Shown: positions 12,123 to 25,147, counted from the first letter of the stretch. The stretch: 64,000 nt of DNA from Gossypium raimondii (GCF_025698545.1 NC_068567.1:59711371-59775370), one strand, 5' to 3'. Notes: generated by a model not told the origin, from the sequence alone. Program-made: numbers and translations.

Positions 12123-15100
12123 TGTAACACCCCTAACACGAGTCCGTAGTTGGAACAGGGTTACGGAACATTACCGGAGTTTACAGAATAAATAGACATA
12201 AATTTCAAATATTTCACATCACATAATATACATGTCAGAAACCAATCAAAATTAAACATATTGTCCCTTATACAAGCCCTCGAGGCCTAAAATACACATT
12301 AGAAACAAATCGGGACTAAATCAGAAACTTAGAAAAATTTTTCGGAAACATTTAATATTTTTAACATTGCAGGGGTCACACGGCCGTTGGGTCAAGAGAC
12401 ACGCCCGTGTCTAAGACCTTGTAATTCACTGACTTGCATTCTTTTAAAAGATACAGGGGACACGATTGTGTTACCTGGCTATGTGTCACACACGGCTAAG
12501 ACACATGCCCGTGTCTTTGCCTGTGTGGACGAAAATAGACTATTTTACAAGCCACATTTCTCACCCAATTTGGTGTCAACCTACAATCAACATTACGTAT
12601 ATCAACAAGCCATAACTAGGCGTCCAAAATAAGCCAAAATAAGTGTATTCATGCATTCAATATATTCATATGTATAATTAACTTATATGCATTTTTGTAC
12701 CCAAGGTTTACCAAACTAATTTGCTTTATTTCAAACCAAGTCATACCTACCAAAACATACCATTTGGTGCCAAAATGTATTTCAAATACTAACATATTTA
12801 GATAGATATATATATATATATACCTTACATATTAAAGTAACAATTCATGATAAATTCATCACATTCCAAATCACATGTATAAAAGCACATTTAGCTAACA
12901 TTTTAATTTTCACCATACAACCACAAACCAAACCACACATCAACCATATAAGACAAATATGCACAAATCAAAATGTGCCAAAACACAAGCCAAATAAGTG
13001 GCTAATCTCAACAAAATACATATAGGCCAACATCAGCCAGATTATCTATACGTGCCATTATAACCAAAATCAAAACATCTGAAAGTACCAATAGAAATGA
13101 TAGATAGTGTGATATATCTTCGACAAGCTTTCAACCCGATCGAGCTTTCGATAATCTGGAAAGTAAAAGAAAACAACTACGTAAGCAATGAATGCTTAGT
13201 AAGATCGTATAAACTTTAATCATATCAATTCATTTCAAATATGAAATTTATACATATCAAGAATAATCCAATATTGATACCGCAATACTCGTGAAGTTAT
13301 ATTCAATAACTCACAAGGTGAATAAATCCACAGCATCACTTATACATATTATTCCTAGCATAGTAGGATTTTAAACAACTTTAACTCATCCAATTTTTTT
13401 TTCATTTGCATTTCTTTACTTTTCACACTCATTCCATATGCATAACATACCAGTCATAAACATATTATTCAACCATAGCTACAAGCTAATGCATTTAAAC
13501 ATAGCATTTTTCTAATTAATCACCTGATAAGTCATTTCATAAGAAATTGTATAACTTAAACGTTACCACTCTTTCATGAGCACTAGCATATTTTCACTTG
13601 AGTACTTACCCTTTCAATGCATCATATATAAATAAACATATTACCATTTAACCAATAGCTTGGCACTTGCCTAAGCATCAAACAACACTTATTAGTGTAC
13701 TTGAACATATTTCATATAAATTCAGCATTGATAAACTTATTTTCTCAACATGTCACACTTGAGTTTATTACTCACCTCAACTAATTTAATTTCCATGTAT
13801 CAACATATCAAAGATATTCACATATGTACATGTCATGATACATATCATTCTCTTTCTGTTTCTTCATATACATATAACATCCATTTCAATATATCAATAT
13901 ATCACGTACTATCATTTCCACATATTTCATGTGTATACCAATATTAGTTCGTATCGAACTCATATTGTCTCGTAATAGAACATTGCCCGTTGAACCATTA
14001 GAATATCGTGAGATACACATGTAGTACACACAAAGTGTACAAATCTGTAATCCGTCAATTCAAGTATAGATATGCCTATACGAGCATGTAATCGGGAAGC
14101 TCTTTTGAGCCATGTAACGGGAAGCTCATGTGAGCTGTATAATGGGAAGCTCTTGCGAGCCAATAATCGGGAAGCTCATACGAGCCATAAACGGGAAGCT
14201 TATGTGAGCCAAATATCGGTAATCTTATGAGAGCCATATATCGAGAAGCTCGTGAGAGCCATATAACCAGAAGCTCAAGAGAGAGCCATTAATCGAGAAG
14301 CTCATGAGAGCTAAATAATGGGAAGCTCGTGAGAGCTAAGTATCGGGAAGCTCGTGAGAGCCAAATAGTGGGATACTCATAAGAGCTGTGGTGTGCCCGC
14401 AACACATGCAGGATCACAACCAATCGGGAACCCTTAATGACTTATCATTTATATCCATTAATTTTCTAAAATTCAAACGAGTCTTGGTACTTGTCGAATA
14501 TGTGATTAATAATATTCATGGAAAACATACAAATCACACACAATAATATTAAATTTAAAACATGTAAATGTACAATTTAGTTACAAGAACTTACAGCTAA
14601 ATTGTAGAAATACCAAAGTTTAGGGCATTTTGGTAATTTTTATTTTTTCGATTTTCCACTGATCTTGATCTAAATTAATAATTTCATTCAATTTATTAAT
14701 TTAGACAATAAAACAATTCATTTCATGCAATTTGATCATTTTTAAATTTTTACAAAATTACCCCAAAAGTTTTACTTTTATTTAATTTAGTCCTTGAGCC
14801 CAAATCATGAAAATTAACCATTTTAAATACAAATACAAGCTAGCCAAATATTCATGGCATTATATACAGCCCATTTTGCAATAATTTCACAACAAACCCT
14901 TGTATTTTTATTATTTCAACAATTTAGTCCATAATCGAAAAATTCATCAAAATCATTTAACAAAATACTTTTAAATAACAACCAATATCTCAAATTCATC
15001 ATTTAACATAAAAAAATCATATAGATTCATCAATGGAAACATCCAAAATCTTTAACAAAATCAAAAACTAAGATTTAGTTGGACCTAATTGCAACAATCT

Positions 15101-15745
15101 TAAAAATATAAAAATTACAAGAAACGGGTAAGAATTGAACTCACATGAGGAAAAAATATTAAAAACCAGCTTGAGCTCTCGCCCTCATCTGTTTTAAACT
15201 AAAAATTAGAGAAGAAAAGCCTAGAATGCTTTTCAATTTCAATTTGTCTTATTTAATTTCAATATAATTACAATTTTGCCATTGTTTCTTTTTATTATTT
15301 TTATTTTTTTATTCGTATGTCGCCTCATCCATTAATTTAGGCATATTTATCACTTAAGTCCTCCCTTTTTATTAATCAAGCCATTTAATCACTTAATTAT
15401 TATAATTAGCAAGTTTTGTACCTTTTTAATTTAGTTCTTTTAATTAATTAACTATCGAAACGTTAAAATTTTTCAACGAAACTTTAATACCACCTTATTA
15501 ACACTCCGTAAATATTTATAAAAATATTTACGACTCAATTTATAGAAACGAGGTCCTGGTACCTCACTTTCTAAAACCGCTTCACCTAAATTATTATTAT
15601 TAAAACACAAATTACTAATTCAAAAATCCTTTTAAAACCATATTTGACTCATAAATATTAAATAATAAAATTTACGAGCTTACTCACCGAATTTGGTGGT
15701 CTTAAACCACTATTTCTGACACCACTAAAAAATTGGGTTGTTACA
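12123..15745 (-). mobile_element. Solo LTR (3.6 kb) with target-site duplication CCTAT
   Basis: The element starts TGTAACACCCCTAAC and ends GGGTTGTTACA, with CCTAT directly repeated at 12118-12122 and 15746-15750. The LINE sequence is continuous across the gap. The beginning matches, inverted, the 3' end of LTR A (GGAACAGGGTTACGGA, GAGGCCTAAAATACACATTAG, CACACGGCCG). There are no coding domains, primer site or second LTR, so it is read as a solo LTR left by recombination. It carries a 12-unit minisatellite. Confidence 0.8.
14091..14391 (+). repeat. 25-bp minisatellite, about 12 units, inside the solo LTR
   Basis: Degenerate units of 24-26 bp follow the pattern ATCGGGAAGCTCATGTGAGC plus CAWATA-like filler. 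Each unit carries an inverted GCTC..GAGC pair able to form a small hairpin (for example GCTCATGTGAGC). Confidence 0.85.
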
Positions 15746-16999
15746 CCTATGAATGGAGTAAATGTGCAAAATTGACTGCAACACCTTCCTTAAAAAACTG
15801 CATTGAAAGAAAATGTGATCAGGTCTCTTTATAGCATCTATACAGAAAAAGCAACAAGTATTAACTGAAATCCCAAAAGCAAGCAAGCGATCCCGGGTTG
15901 GAAGCCTATTAAGAATGACCGTCCAAGCAATAAGAGAATGTTCAAGAATATGTAAAGGGAACTATAGCAAACAATGTCATTCCACCTTCAAACCACGAGT
16001 TCTAATTGCCTCCTACAATCTAGAAGTACTCACTTTAGCATTAGCAAATTGTTGAGAAGTGGCAGCAACCAAAGGCTTCAACTTAAGCATCCTTTGCCAA
16101 ATCCAGCTACTCATTGAAGTAGGAGCTACATCCAGAAAACTCCTACCCTTTAACATATATTCACTAACCCAAGTGATCAAAAGAGACCCCTCTCCTGCAA
16201 GCAAGGCACGGATAAGTTGCAAAATATAAGCTTGATTCCATTCTACCACATTTTTTAGCCTCAAGCCCCCTCTCAGATTTATGTAAAAAAATCACCTTCC
16301 AACAAATACGAGGCTCTCAACCCGAGCCAACCTTCCATTTCCAAAAGAAGCTAAGACAGAATTGACAAACCTTCTTGAGGACATTCTTAGGCATTAGAAA
16401 TTGAGGACTCCAATAGGCTTGCACACTAAAGATCACAACATTAATGAGTTGCAGTCTACTAGCATAATTCAAGTGCTTGTAGACCACCCTTGAATCCTGT
16501 TAACAATCCTATTGGTTAAAGCATCATAGTCAGACTAAGACAACTTTCAAGAAACAAGAGGAACACCAAGGTACCTCACTGGTAGCCTACCAACTTTAAA
16601 CCCTGTGCAAGAATTCATGAGAGCCAACTCCTCTTAAGGCACCCCAACAACAAAAAATTCACTTTTGGAGGCGTTGAGTTGCAATCAAGAAAGTAAGTAA
16701 AATTGTTGAAGAACACAGTAAAAACCAACCATTGAATCAACAGTACCCCTAGAAAAAATAAAAAGATTATCGGCAAACATGAGATGAGTCAATCACACTC
16801 GAAGGCACTTAGGATGATACTTGAAAAAAGCATTTGTGGCAACAACATCCAATAACCTAGATAACACGTCCATTTCAAGCACAAAGAGGTAATGAGAGAG
16901 AGGGTTTCCTTGCCTAATACCTCTCCTCCCACGAAAGAAACCCACAAGGCTTCTATTAAGGGAGACAGAGAACCGATGAGTAGTTAAGAAAATTTCAAT

Positions 17000-17647
17000 T
17001 CACTTCAAGAACTTTTCAAGGAACCCTTGAGCTCTAAGCACTGAAAGCAATAAACTCCAATGCAAAGAATCAAACGCCTTTTGAAAATCAACCTTCAAGG
17101 CACATCTAGGAGAAATATGTCTTCTACCATACCCTCGCATTAGCTCATGAGCCAACATGGTATTACCAGTGATACTACGCCCTCTAACAAAGGCATTCTG
17201 ACTTTTAGAAATCAAAGCAGGTAGAAAAAGACTCACTCGAGTAACCAAAACCTTGGTTATGCATTTATAAATTGTATTGTAACAAGAAATAGGCCAAAAA
17301 TCCTTTACATAGTCAGAATTATCACACTTGGGAACCAAGGAAATTGAAGTAGCATTAAAGGCAGCTAAGAGAGGGGAGGATGCAAAAAAATACTGAACCT
17401 CAAGAAAATCAGGCCCCATTATACCCCATGTAAATTTGAAAAAGAAAGCTGTGAAACCGTTAGGACCATGGGCTTTTTCATTCCCCTGCCCAAAAATAGT
17501 TGCCTTTATCTCCTCATTGGTAATAGGACTAATCAACACACAATGAGCATCGCTAGACAATTTAGGCAGTAACTTTTGAAGCAAAGAATTTGAACACTCA
17601 ACAACATTGAAATCAACTGTGCCGAGAAGATTCTGATAAAACCCCAA
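17000..17647 (-). pseudogene. LINE reverse transcriptase fragment (broken)
   Basis: A 215-codon open frame covers the N-terminal half of a plant L1-type reverse transcriptase. It shows a GPNGF block (normally GPDGF), SLVPKCDNSDYVKDFWPIS, and ALKVDFQKAFDSLHW with the first catalytic Asp. The domain continues below 17000 in shifted frames: LTHLMFADNLFIF at about 16770-16810 is the FADD box with the second Asp changed to Asn. Stops interrupt the rest. In live elements this enzyme primes reverse transcription at nicked DNA; here it is a relic. Confidence 0.85.
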
Positions 17648-17855
17648 AATTTCTGCAGAAATTTAACAAAAGATTCCAACAGATTACCAATTGCATCAAA
17701 AAGAGAAGTAACAATTGATAATTTTATAATAATTAATATTTTTTAGAATTTAAATTGTGCAGTTTTGTAATTACAATTTATATTACCAAACATGATATAG
17801 GAAATTATAATGTAATTACTTTTTTTAAGTCAAACATGTTTAGAGAATACCAATT

Positions 17856-17978
17856 GAGTATTAGCTCGATTGACATCAACATTGTTGCTAGTGAAAGAGG
17901 ACTTGGGTTCAAGTGTATTGAAGCATATTATCCTCCTATTGTTGGGGAGGGGTTATGAGTAGTTCTAGGCATTGTATA
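17856..17978 (+). repeat. SINE-like dispersed repeat, copy 1
   Basis: This has a box-A-like TTAGCTCGATTGAC at 17861 and a box-B-like GGGTTCAAGTG at 17905-17915, 44 bp apart as in tRNA-derived promoters. GGGGAGGGGTTATGAGTAGTTCTAGGCATTG follows in two blocks. It shares these parts in order with 19103-19230. Confidence 0.5.
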
Positions 17979-20930
17979 AAAAAGAGTAATATCTGTGGGT
18001 TCAAATATCACCATATGCATATTTTAATTAGTTTTTGTTAAAATAAAAAAAGACTAAAATACCATTGAATAATATAACTTTTTTAATTATGGAAAAATAT
18101 TGAATTAGTGACCCGATTGAGGGTGACACCAACTCAATTAGGGACTCTCAAAATTTGTAACTCCTCCCTCTAAGGTTTTCTTTGTATAAAAATATTATTA
18201 GATATATTTAAGTGTAATAATTATCACTCATTATAGTTATATTTATAGTTGATGGGGTTTTACTAAAAATGTTCATTTTTAATAGCTATTATATATATTT
18301 TTATTGATTAATAAATTATGAATGAGTTTGTATATTATAAATATTAATTAAATTATATTTACATGTATCTTTATTATATGTCAAAATAAAAATTTTAGTA
18401 TGAGCAAAACATACATCACGACTCAAATGTCATGTTATTATATTGGCATGTATCATTATTATATTTCAAAATTTTATTTTAAGAGTAAATTACTACCATG
18501 CATACAACGCAACTCATGACATAAGCTATGGGTTTAACACTATCGAACACTCATGTTTAAATCTTTTAATCATTGAATTGATAAAATATTTATTTTTTAG
18601 AATAAAGAATATGAAATGTTTATTTGGATAGATTGCATGCATATTTGGATTCTTTTTAAACAGAAAACTTTCTGAAAGTTTATTTTTCAAGCACACCCTT
18701 AATTGCTAGTGTTTGTATGTTGGAATGAATGGGTTTCGCAGGTTAGCCTTCCCTAACTCACCGTTGAAAGGTTAAAAGGCGGTGATGTTGCGAAGAAGTC
18801 ATCATCATCTTGCTTAAATCTCAGCTGGCTCCTATATAGGATAATTTTCATAGTAGTAATAATAATGATGATGATGTGTAGATTGTCAAGTAAACCAGTT
18901 TTATGGAACCGTCGATAATTATATATAGAGTTTAATATCAAAATTACCCGTACAAAAAAAGAATGTGAAGGTTAAAGCGCAATTATGCACATGCACTCGA
19001 GCATGGTAAATAAATTAACTTGTTTACTTTGGAGGGTTTAGTGCCATCTTTATTCCTTATTTGTTTTGTGCTTGTCTAAAGAGTGTGCTGAAATGGTTGA
19101 TTAAGTCTTAATTCGATTAGTATGAGTATTGCTGCCAATGCAGGAAGACATGGGTTCCAGTGCGTTGAAGTGTATTATTCTCCTATTTATGTGTTAGGGA
19201 GGGGTTATGGATAGTTCTAGGCATTGTCAAGAAGTGAGATTGTTTAAGAAAAAAGAACGAATGCTGGAATAGAGATTGGGTAGCTCTGGCTTTTCTAAGG
19301 TTTTTGTTCATTTTTATGATTAAAGTTGGTATGGATGGTTATTATACTTTCATGGTTTGGTGTTCAACAATTTTATTGTCTCATCTGTTTTGAATTTTGC
19401 ATTTGCTGTAGAGAGATTTTTTTTTCTATCATTTAAGTGAGGGGATGTTAATTTGTATTTCTTTTATAACTGTTTTATAAGAAATTATGGTTTGAATATG
19501 CGTTTTTTTTTTTATAATTGCATGTAACATCTGTTGGTTATTGGCTCACTTTCTTGAGGAGGTTTCATTTTGTTTTTTTTTTTCTGTTTTAATAAAATTT
19601 TGGGATGGAGTAACATTTCGCTTTTGATTTTTGTTTTTTTAAATTTAGCCTTTAAATTTTTCCCCTATATTTTCCGATTTGATCTATGAATTTAGATTTC
19701 ATTAAATATTTTTTATATTAATGTGGATAAAAAATTAGGGCTAAAATGAATAAAATTTTCAATTTTAAAGACTAAATATTACTTCTTCCCTAAAATTATC
19801 ATGGCTTAAAAAGTTGTTTGATAAGCATAAAATGCTATTATTATTAATATTAGTTTTGTTTCCGCCCAGCTTTGTAAAGGGTTAAACTTTTGGGTTAAAT
19901 TGTGAAGTGGAAGTTTAAATATTACAATATGCTTCAAGTATTTGTACATTTTATATGTTTAGAATTTAGTTATTATATTTTTATTTTCAAGAATTTATTG
20001 TCTCTACTTTTTAATTTTAAAATTTTGGTTAACATTATTAAAAATATTTTGTTAAATTCGCTGATGTGATATTTTAAAATTAAAAGAAATATTAACTTGA
20101 TAGTTATGTGGCAAAATGACATTATAATGGACCAAAAATTAACAAAGAATTTTAGTGATGTTAGCAATTCTTAAAATTCAAGCCAACATTTAATAAGAAT
20201 AACGATTTAGACTATCATTGAAAAGTTGAGGTGCGAATTATTTTAAAATTAAAGTAGAGATTAAATCTCAATAGGGACCAATTCTAAAATCTGACCATTT
20301 TATATAGAAAAGTAGATTTATCATAATTGAAAATTAACCATTATCTTATAACGTAGAAAAAAAACCTTAAATGCGTGTCGCTTTTGTACTATGTTTAACT
20401 TTAGAATTTATACTTTAAATTATCATAATTTTGTTAATGTACTTTTGATTATTGAAGTTGAATTTTAGAAGTATTCATTTTAACTTATCACGTAAAAAAG
20501 ATTCTTTGTGTTTGAAATTCATTTTTTAAATTCGCATCATCATTCTAATCAAAATAGTTAAAGATGTTAATCATTTGAACAGACTAATATCATTGTAAAA
20601 ATAGAGAATCAAATAATGTCAAATTAAAAATAAAAACTAAATCCCAAATTTAAAAGGATCAAAACTCATTTTACCATTATCATTTAATGGCTAAAAGAAA
20701 AAAGGAAAAGAATGGAGTTTGAAGGAAAATATTTATTCCAACTTATGTCCAAATAGATTTTTTATGTTAAAATGTATTTTAAAGAAAATTAACATTATTA
20801 TTTTAATTATAATAGCTAAAAATGTTAATTATTTGGACTAATTATTCGTATAGTAAAATATACATAATTAAATTATGTCAATTTAAATATAAAAATTAAA
20901 TCTGTGAGTACAGTAGGACAGCGAAATTTA
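17979..20930. other. Intergenic region, AT-rich, between the LINE and the GDI gene
   Basis: No gene is supported. Apart from the second SINE-like copy there are T-rich tracts (19419-19620) and low-complexity AT sequence. The short open frames have no recognisable similarity. Confidence 0.6.
19103..19230 (+). repeat. SINE-like dispersed repeat, copy 2
   Basis: This parallels copy 1: TTAATTCGATTAGT, then TGGGTTCCAGTGCGTTGAAG (box-B-like at 19152-19162), TATTCTCCTATTTATG, and GGGAGGGGTTATGGATAG followed by TTCTAGGCATTG. The two copies differ by scattered substitutions. Confidence 0.5.
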
Positions 20931-21081
20931 ACCATGATTACATTTTTAGTGAAGGTATACGTGTTGCATCCCACGCGCATGAAATAACGTAAATTTAGAT
21001 ACTCTCGGAAAGCGCTACTCTCTCGTTATTTCTCCCGCTAAAGACCTGTTCCAAACTCTACGCAAGCAAACAAACGAAGAA

Positions 21082-21090
21082 AAACCCTAA
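21082..21090 (+). promoter_or_regulatory. Telo-box in the GDI leader
   Basis: AAACCCTAA, 87 bp before the ATG, sits in a C/T-rich leader. Telo-boxes are common near transcription starts of constitutively expressed plant genes. Confidence 0.5.
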
Positions 21091-21176
21091 TTTTCCCTCT
21101 CACTCATACTCACAGCAAAAGCAAAAAAGAACACATAATTGAAAAGAAGAAAGATTTGTGATCAAGATATTCAGCC

Positions 21177-24100
21177 ATGGATGAAGAGTACGATGTGATA
21201 GTCCTAGGGACCGGCCTTAAGGAATGCATTCTCAGTGGTCTTCTCTCCGTTGATGGACTCAAAGTACATTTAATTTCGTCACACTCTTCTTTCTTCGTTT
21301 CATTTCTATTTATTTCTCTTGATTCAAAAGAAAATCTGAAATCTGGGCTTTCTTTTTCTTGGCTCAGTTCTTCAGTTTCTATATAGGCATTCATATTGAA
21401 TGTGGGATTTTGTTTCTGGGTATTGGTAAAGATTATAAAGAAAATGTGTTCGTTAAGATATTATCTGAATATATCTCTATATATCAAAACAGGTATTGCA
21501 CATGGATAGGAATGACTATTATGGTGGAGAATCGACTTCTCTTAATCTTGTGCAGGTCATTGTTCTTCGATTAGTGGAACCTTTTTTTTCTTTTTCTTTT
21601 TTTTTTTCATTTATTCCTTGGCTATTTTCTGAATATTGTCTTTCTTTTTCTGCTATTGCATAGCTTTGGAAACATTTCAGGGGAGATGAAAAGCCTCCAG
21701 AAAAGCTGGGGGCAAGCAGAGAATATAATGTTGATATGATGCCCAAGGCATGTCTATTTCAGCTATGGTTTATTTATTTATTTTTATTTTGTAGTTCTTT
21801 CAGTACTTGGATGCATGGTTTATGTTACTCTTCATATATGTTTTATAATGAATATGCTTAATTGATTGCTTTAACAGTTCATGATGGCCAATGGCAGTCT
21901 GGTTCGTATATTGATTCACACAGATGTTACCAAGTATCTTAATTTCAAGGCTGTGGATGGGAGTTATGTGTACAATAAGAAAAAAGTAAGAGTATTGTAG
22001 GTTTTTTAGGGGGAGGGGGGGAGGGTATGATTTGTTTCTGAAGATTAGTGTAAACATTGTTCTATTGTCAACAACAACTTGAAGCAATTATCATAACTTG
22101 TAGGTGCACAAAGTTCCAGCGACTGATGTTGAAGCATTGAAATCGCCATTGATGGGGTTGTTTGAGAAGCGCCGAGCCAGAAAGTTCTTCATTTATGTCC
22201 AAGACTATGATGACAATGATCCAAAATCTCATGAAGGACTCGACCTGAATAAAGTAACAGCGAGAGAACTTATCTCGTGTGTATCTCATCCTTGTTTCCC
22301 TCTATAAAAGTTTGCACTAGTACTGCACTAACACTTACCATTGACTAGGAAATTAATAACAATATATATATGCAATGGTTATAGATTTTTAGATTAAATT
22401 TTCTTCTAAGTTCTGAAATGTTACTGGATTTACCAAATTTTCTTTTACACAAAGAAAAAATACTTAAGATTTTTTATTTTCATGACCCTTGGTTTTTTAT
22501 CATTTGTTTTTAGAGAATCTGTGGTTAGGAGTTTCATTTTCCCTTTTGAGAAGGGGTATTTGCTCTCCAATGTTAGTTACTCATACTCAAGTGTGTGTTG
22601 GATACATGTATATGTAGGACCTACATGAGTATGTTGAATATTCTTAGTTTTTCTATGCATCTAGAGAGTCCTTGGAGGATCATTTCTTCGTGTGCATGTC
22701 TGAGTAAATGTTGGACATAATTACTTCAAGGAAAATGACAAGTCGGTGTAGCAGAACTCTAGGGTGAAGATGTGACATATTTGAAGGATCATCACGGCTC
22801 ATGATCATTAGCTAGTATTAGTTACAGTTTACTGGTCTTGATGCGTGCAAACTTTTGCAATGTAGAAAGTATGGACTTGAAGATGATACAATTGACTTCA
22901 TTGGTCATGCCTTGGCACTCCACAGTAACGATAGCTACTTGGATCAACCAGCTTTGGGTTTTATTAAGAGAATGAAGGTAAAAGTTTCTTTTGTATCGTA
23001 TTTTCACCTTTGTTCTACAGCCAATGGTTGATACTTCAGTGTACGGCCATACATTTCCCTTTTAGCATCATATTCAGTGTATTTTCTGCATTTGTTTCGT
23101 GAAGCTTTATGCAGAGTCTTTGGCACGGTTTCAAGGAGGTTCTCCTTATATCTATCCACTATATGGACTAGGAGAATTGCCTCAGGTGTGTCTTTATCTG
23201 TAGTTTAGCTCCAAGTTTAAAAGAAAATACTTTTTACTTCTTGACTTGTTATTGCTCTCTTTGGCAGGCATTTGCACGTTTAAGTGCAGTTTATGGTGGT
23301 ACTTACATGCTCCACAAGCCAGAATGTAAGGTAACATATTTTGAAAACCAAAATGTTATAGTACAAGCAAACAATTAGTCATTAGTGGTCAGCTTGGTCA
23401 GTGCTTGAGAATACTTGGCATTGAGTCCTTTAGTTGTTTAGATGCTCATATTTTGTCAAGCAATACCATGTCTCTATGGTTCATCCTTCTTTTGATGCAA
23501 AAAATGCCTCAGTCTGGGAGTAGGGAAAAGAGTTTGCAGATTTTGAGATTTGAATTCCAAAATTGTTAGTGACCACATGTACAAACTGAACTAAAGTTTG
23601 GGTTCTCGTTGGGCACCCATATGAGTGAGCCTATATGGTGATTAGCATAGTTGTCCCAAAAGAATGTATCATTGGATTGCAGGTAGAATTTGATGCTGAT
23701 GGGAAAGCTACCGGTGTGACTTCAGAAGGAGAAACTGCTAAGTGCAAGAAAGTTGTTTGTGATCCATCTTACTTGCCTGATAAGGTCACCCTTCAAAGAA
23801 ACCTTGCCTCTCTCTCATTTTTTCCTCAAAGATTAATTATATCTACTTGTTCTGTCATTTGTTTTTTGATGCAACAGGTTAAGAAGGTTGGAAAAGTTGC
23901 CCGTGCTATATGCATAATGAGTCACCCTATTCCTGATACCAACAATTCTCACTCGGCTCAGGTTATTCTGCCTCAGAAGCAACTTGGCCGTAAATCAGAC
24001 ATGTATGCAGTTAACTTTCTCAACTTTAATTTCTTAATCTCTTCCTTTGAGTGGCTAAAATGGAAACAGTGATGCAAATGCGATGATTTAGTTTGAATAG

Positions 24101-25147
24101 TGTTCATGTAGTTGCGGTTTTAGCTTCACCACTGAGTCATTTTGTTGATTTTAGAAGGCTTATGCAATGAATAGATATGTTTGCTAGTTTATTGAAGTCT
24201 TATTGGATTCCTGATGACTAATGGAGAAGGCAAAACATAATTTGAAATGTTGGTGAGTTGTTTTATGTGTTTCAGTTGAAGGTAATGCTCTTCTGGTAAT
24301 AGGATCACTCAGGACAGGAAAACCCTGTATTAATTGTGTCATAATTCCATTAAGCTCAACACTATGTTACTCTAGATCGAATCAAGGCATATTTGAGCAT
24401 GGATATAAGAATATAACCCTCTTTAACATTTGAAAAAATTTGGAAAAAAATATTAAACATATCCTTAATTGACACTCGTACCATAGCCTGGCCAACAAAC
24501 AAACAGAAGTGTTATAAGTCCACGATCTCCAATAACTTCCAAGGTTTTATTTTTGGTTCTGTAGGTACCTCTTTTGTTGCTCCTATGCTCATAATGTAGC
24601 TCCCAAGGGAAAGTACATTGCTTTCGTTTCAGCAGAAGCAGAGACAGACAACCCTGAGGTAGAGCTGAAACCTGGTGTTGACCTTCTGGGACCTGTGGAA
24701 GAGATACTCTACGACACCTACGACAGATATGTTCCCACCAATGACCATGCAGCCGACAGCTGCTTCATATCTGCTGTAAGAAGCCTTCTATATATATATA
24801 TATATATTACATTGCATATTCTGTGGAGAAACAACTAAATGAAAAGTACCCAAACCAACTTTTCCCAATGGTTACCTTATATGACATGCAAACTGACTTC
24901 CCCAATCTTATTGATTCAAGTTTGAAAAAATTGTTGCAGAGTTATGATCCAACAACGCACTTTGAAACCACAGTGAATGATGTGATCGAGATGTACACTA
25001 AGATTACTGGAAAGGTAATACGGTTGATGTTCAAATGTTACACATGTATATATATGGCTGGTTCACGTATTATGATCTTTCATTGTTGTATAGGTTCTTG
25101 ATTTATCAGTGGACCTGAGTGCTGCCAGTGCTGCATCTGAAGAATGA
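21177..25147 (+). CDS. GDI: Rab GDP-dissociation inhibitor (GDI)
   Basis: Thirteen exons join in frame to 445 residues, the usual plant GDI length: 21177-21263, 21493-21555, 21664-21747, 21878-21985, 22104-22276, 22866-22977, 23105-23185, 23268-23330, 23683-23784, 23878-24002, 24565-24775, 24940-25014 and 25094-25147. Family blocks are complete: [65 protein letters not shown] and [10 protein letters not shown]. The tail reads [17 protein letters not shown] extracts GDP-bound prenylated Rab GTPases from membranes and keeps them soluble in the cytosol for recycling in vesicle traffic. Intron 3 starts with GC instead of GT (AAG/GCATGT at 21748); reading it otherwise breaks the frame. No residue defect is seen. 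Confidence 0.96.
22009..22025 (+). repeat. G-rich tract in GDI intron 4
   Basis: G runs of 5, 7 and 3 are separated by single A bases on the transcribed-sense strand, 24 bp into intron 4. The composition could form a G-quadruplex in DNA or pre-mRNA. Confidence 0.5.

Larger units (their letters stand above)
11740..17724 (-). mobile_element. 5'-truncated LINE (L1-type), split by a solo LTR
   Basis: On the minus strand, from about 17647, comes reverse-transcriptase sequence. It continues through a FAD-box region near 16790 and the C-terminal zinc-knuckle part, and ends at a short poly(A) (T run at 11740). The LTR at 12123-15745 interrupts the C-terminal part. Without it, 11740-12122 and 15751-17724 give about 2.36 kb. 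The 10-bp direct repeat TATAATAATT lies at 11730-11739, immediately after the poly(A), and at 17725-17734. It is a likely target-site duplication, though AT-rich. Stops and lost catalytic residues show the element is dead. Confidence 0.75.

Noticed and set aside
14091-14391. Regularly spaced short repeats resembling a CRISPR array
   Set aside because: There are no unique spacers: units abut and degrade as in a minisatellite, and the array sits inside a plant LTR.
24823-25101. Small gene starting [12 protein letters not shown]
   Set aside because: The frame runs from GDI intron 11 into exon 12 (24940-25014); only the [11 protein letters not shown] part is coding.
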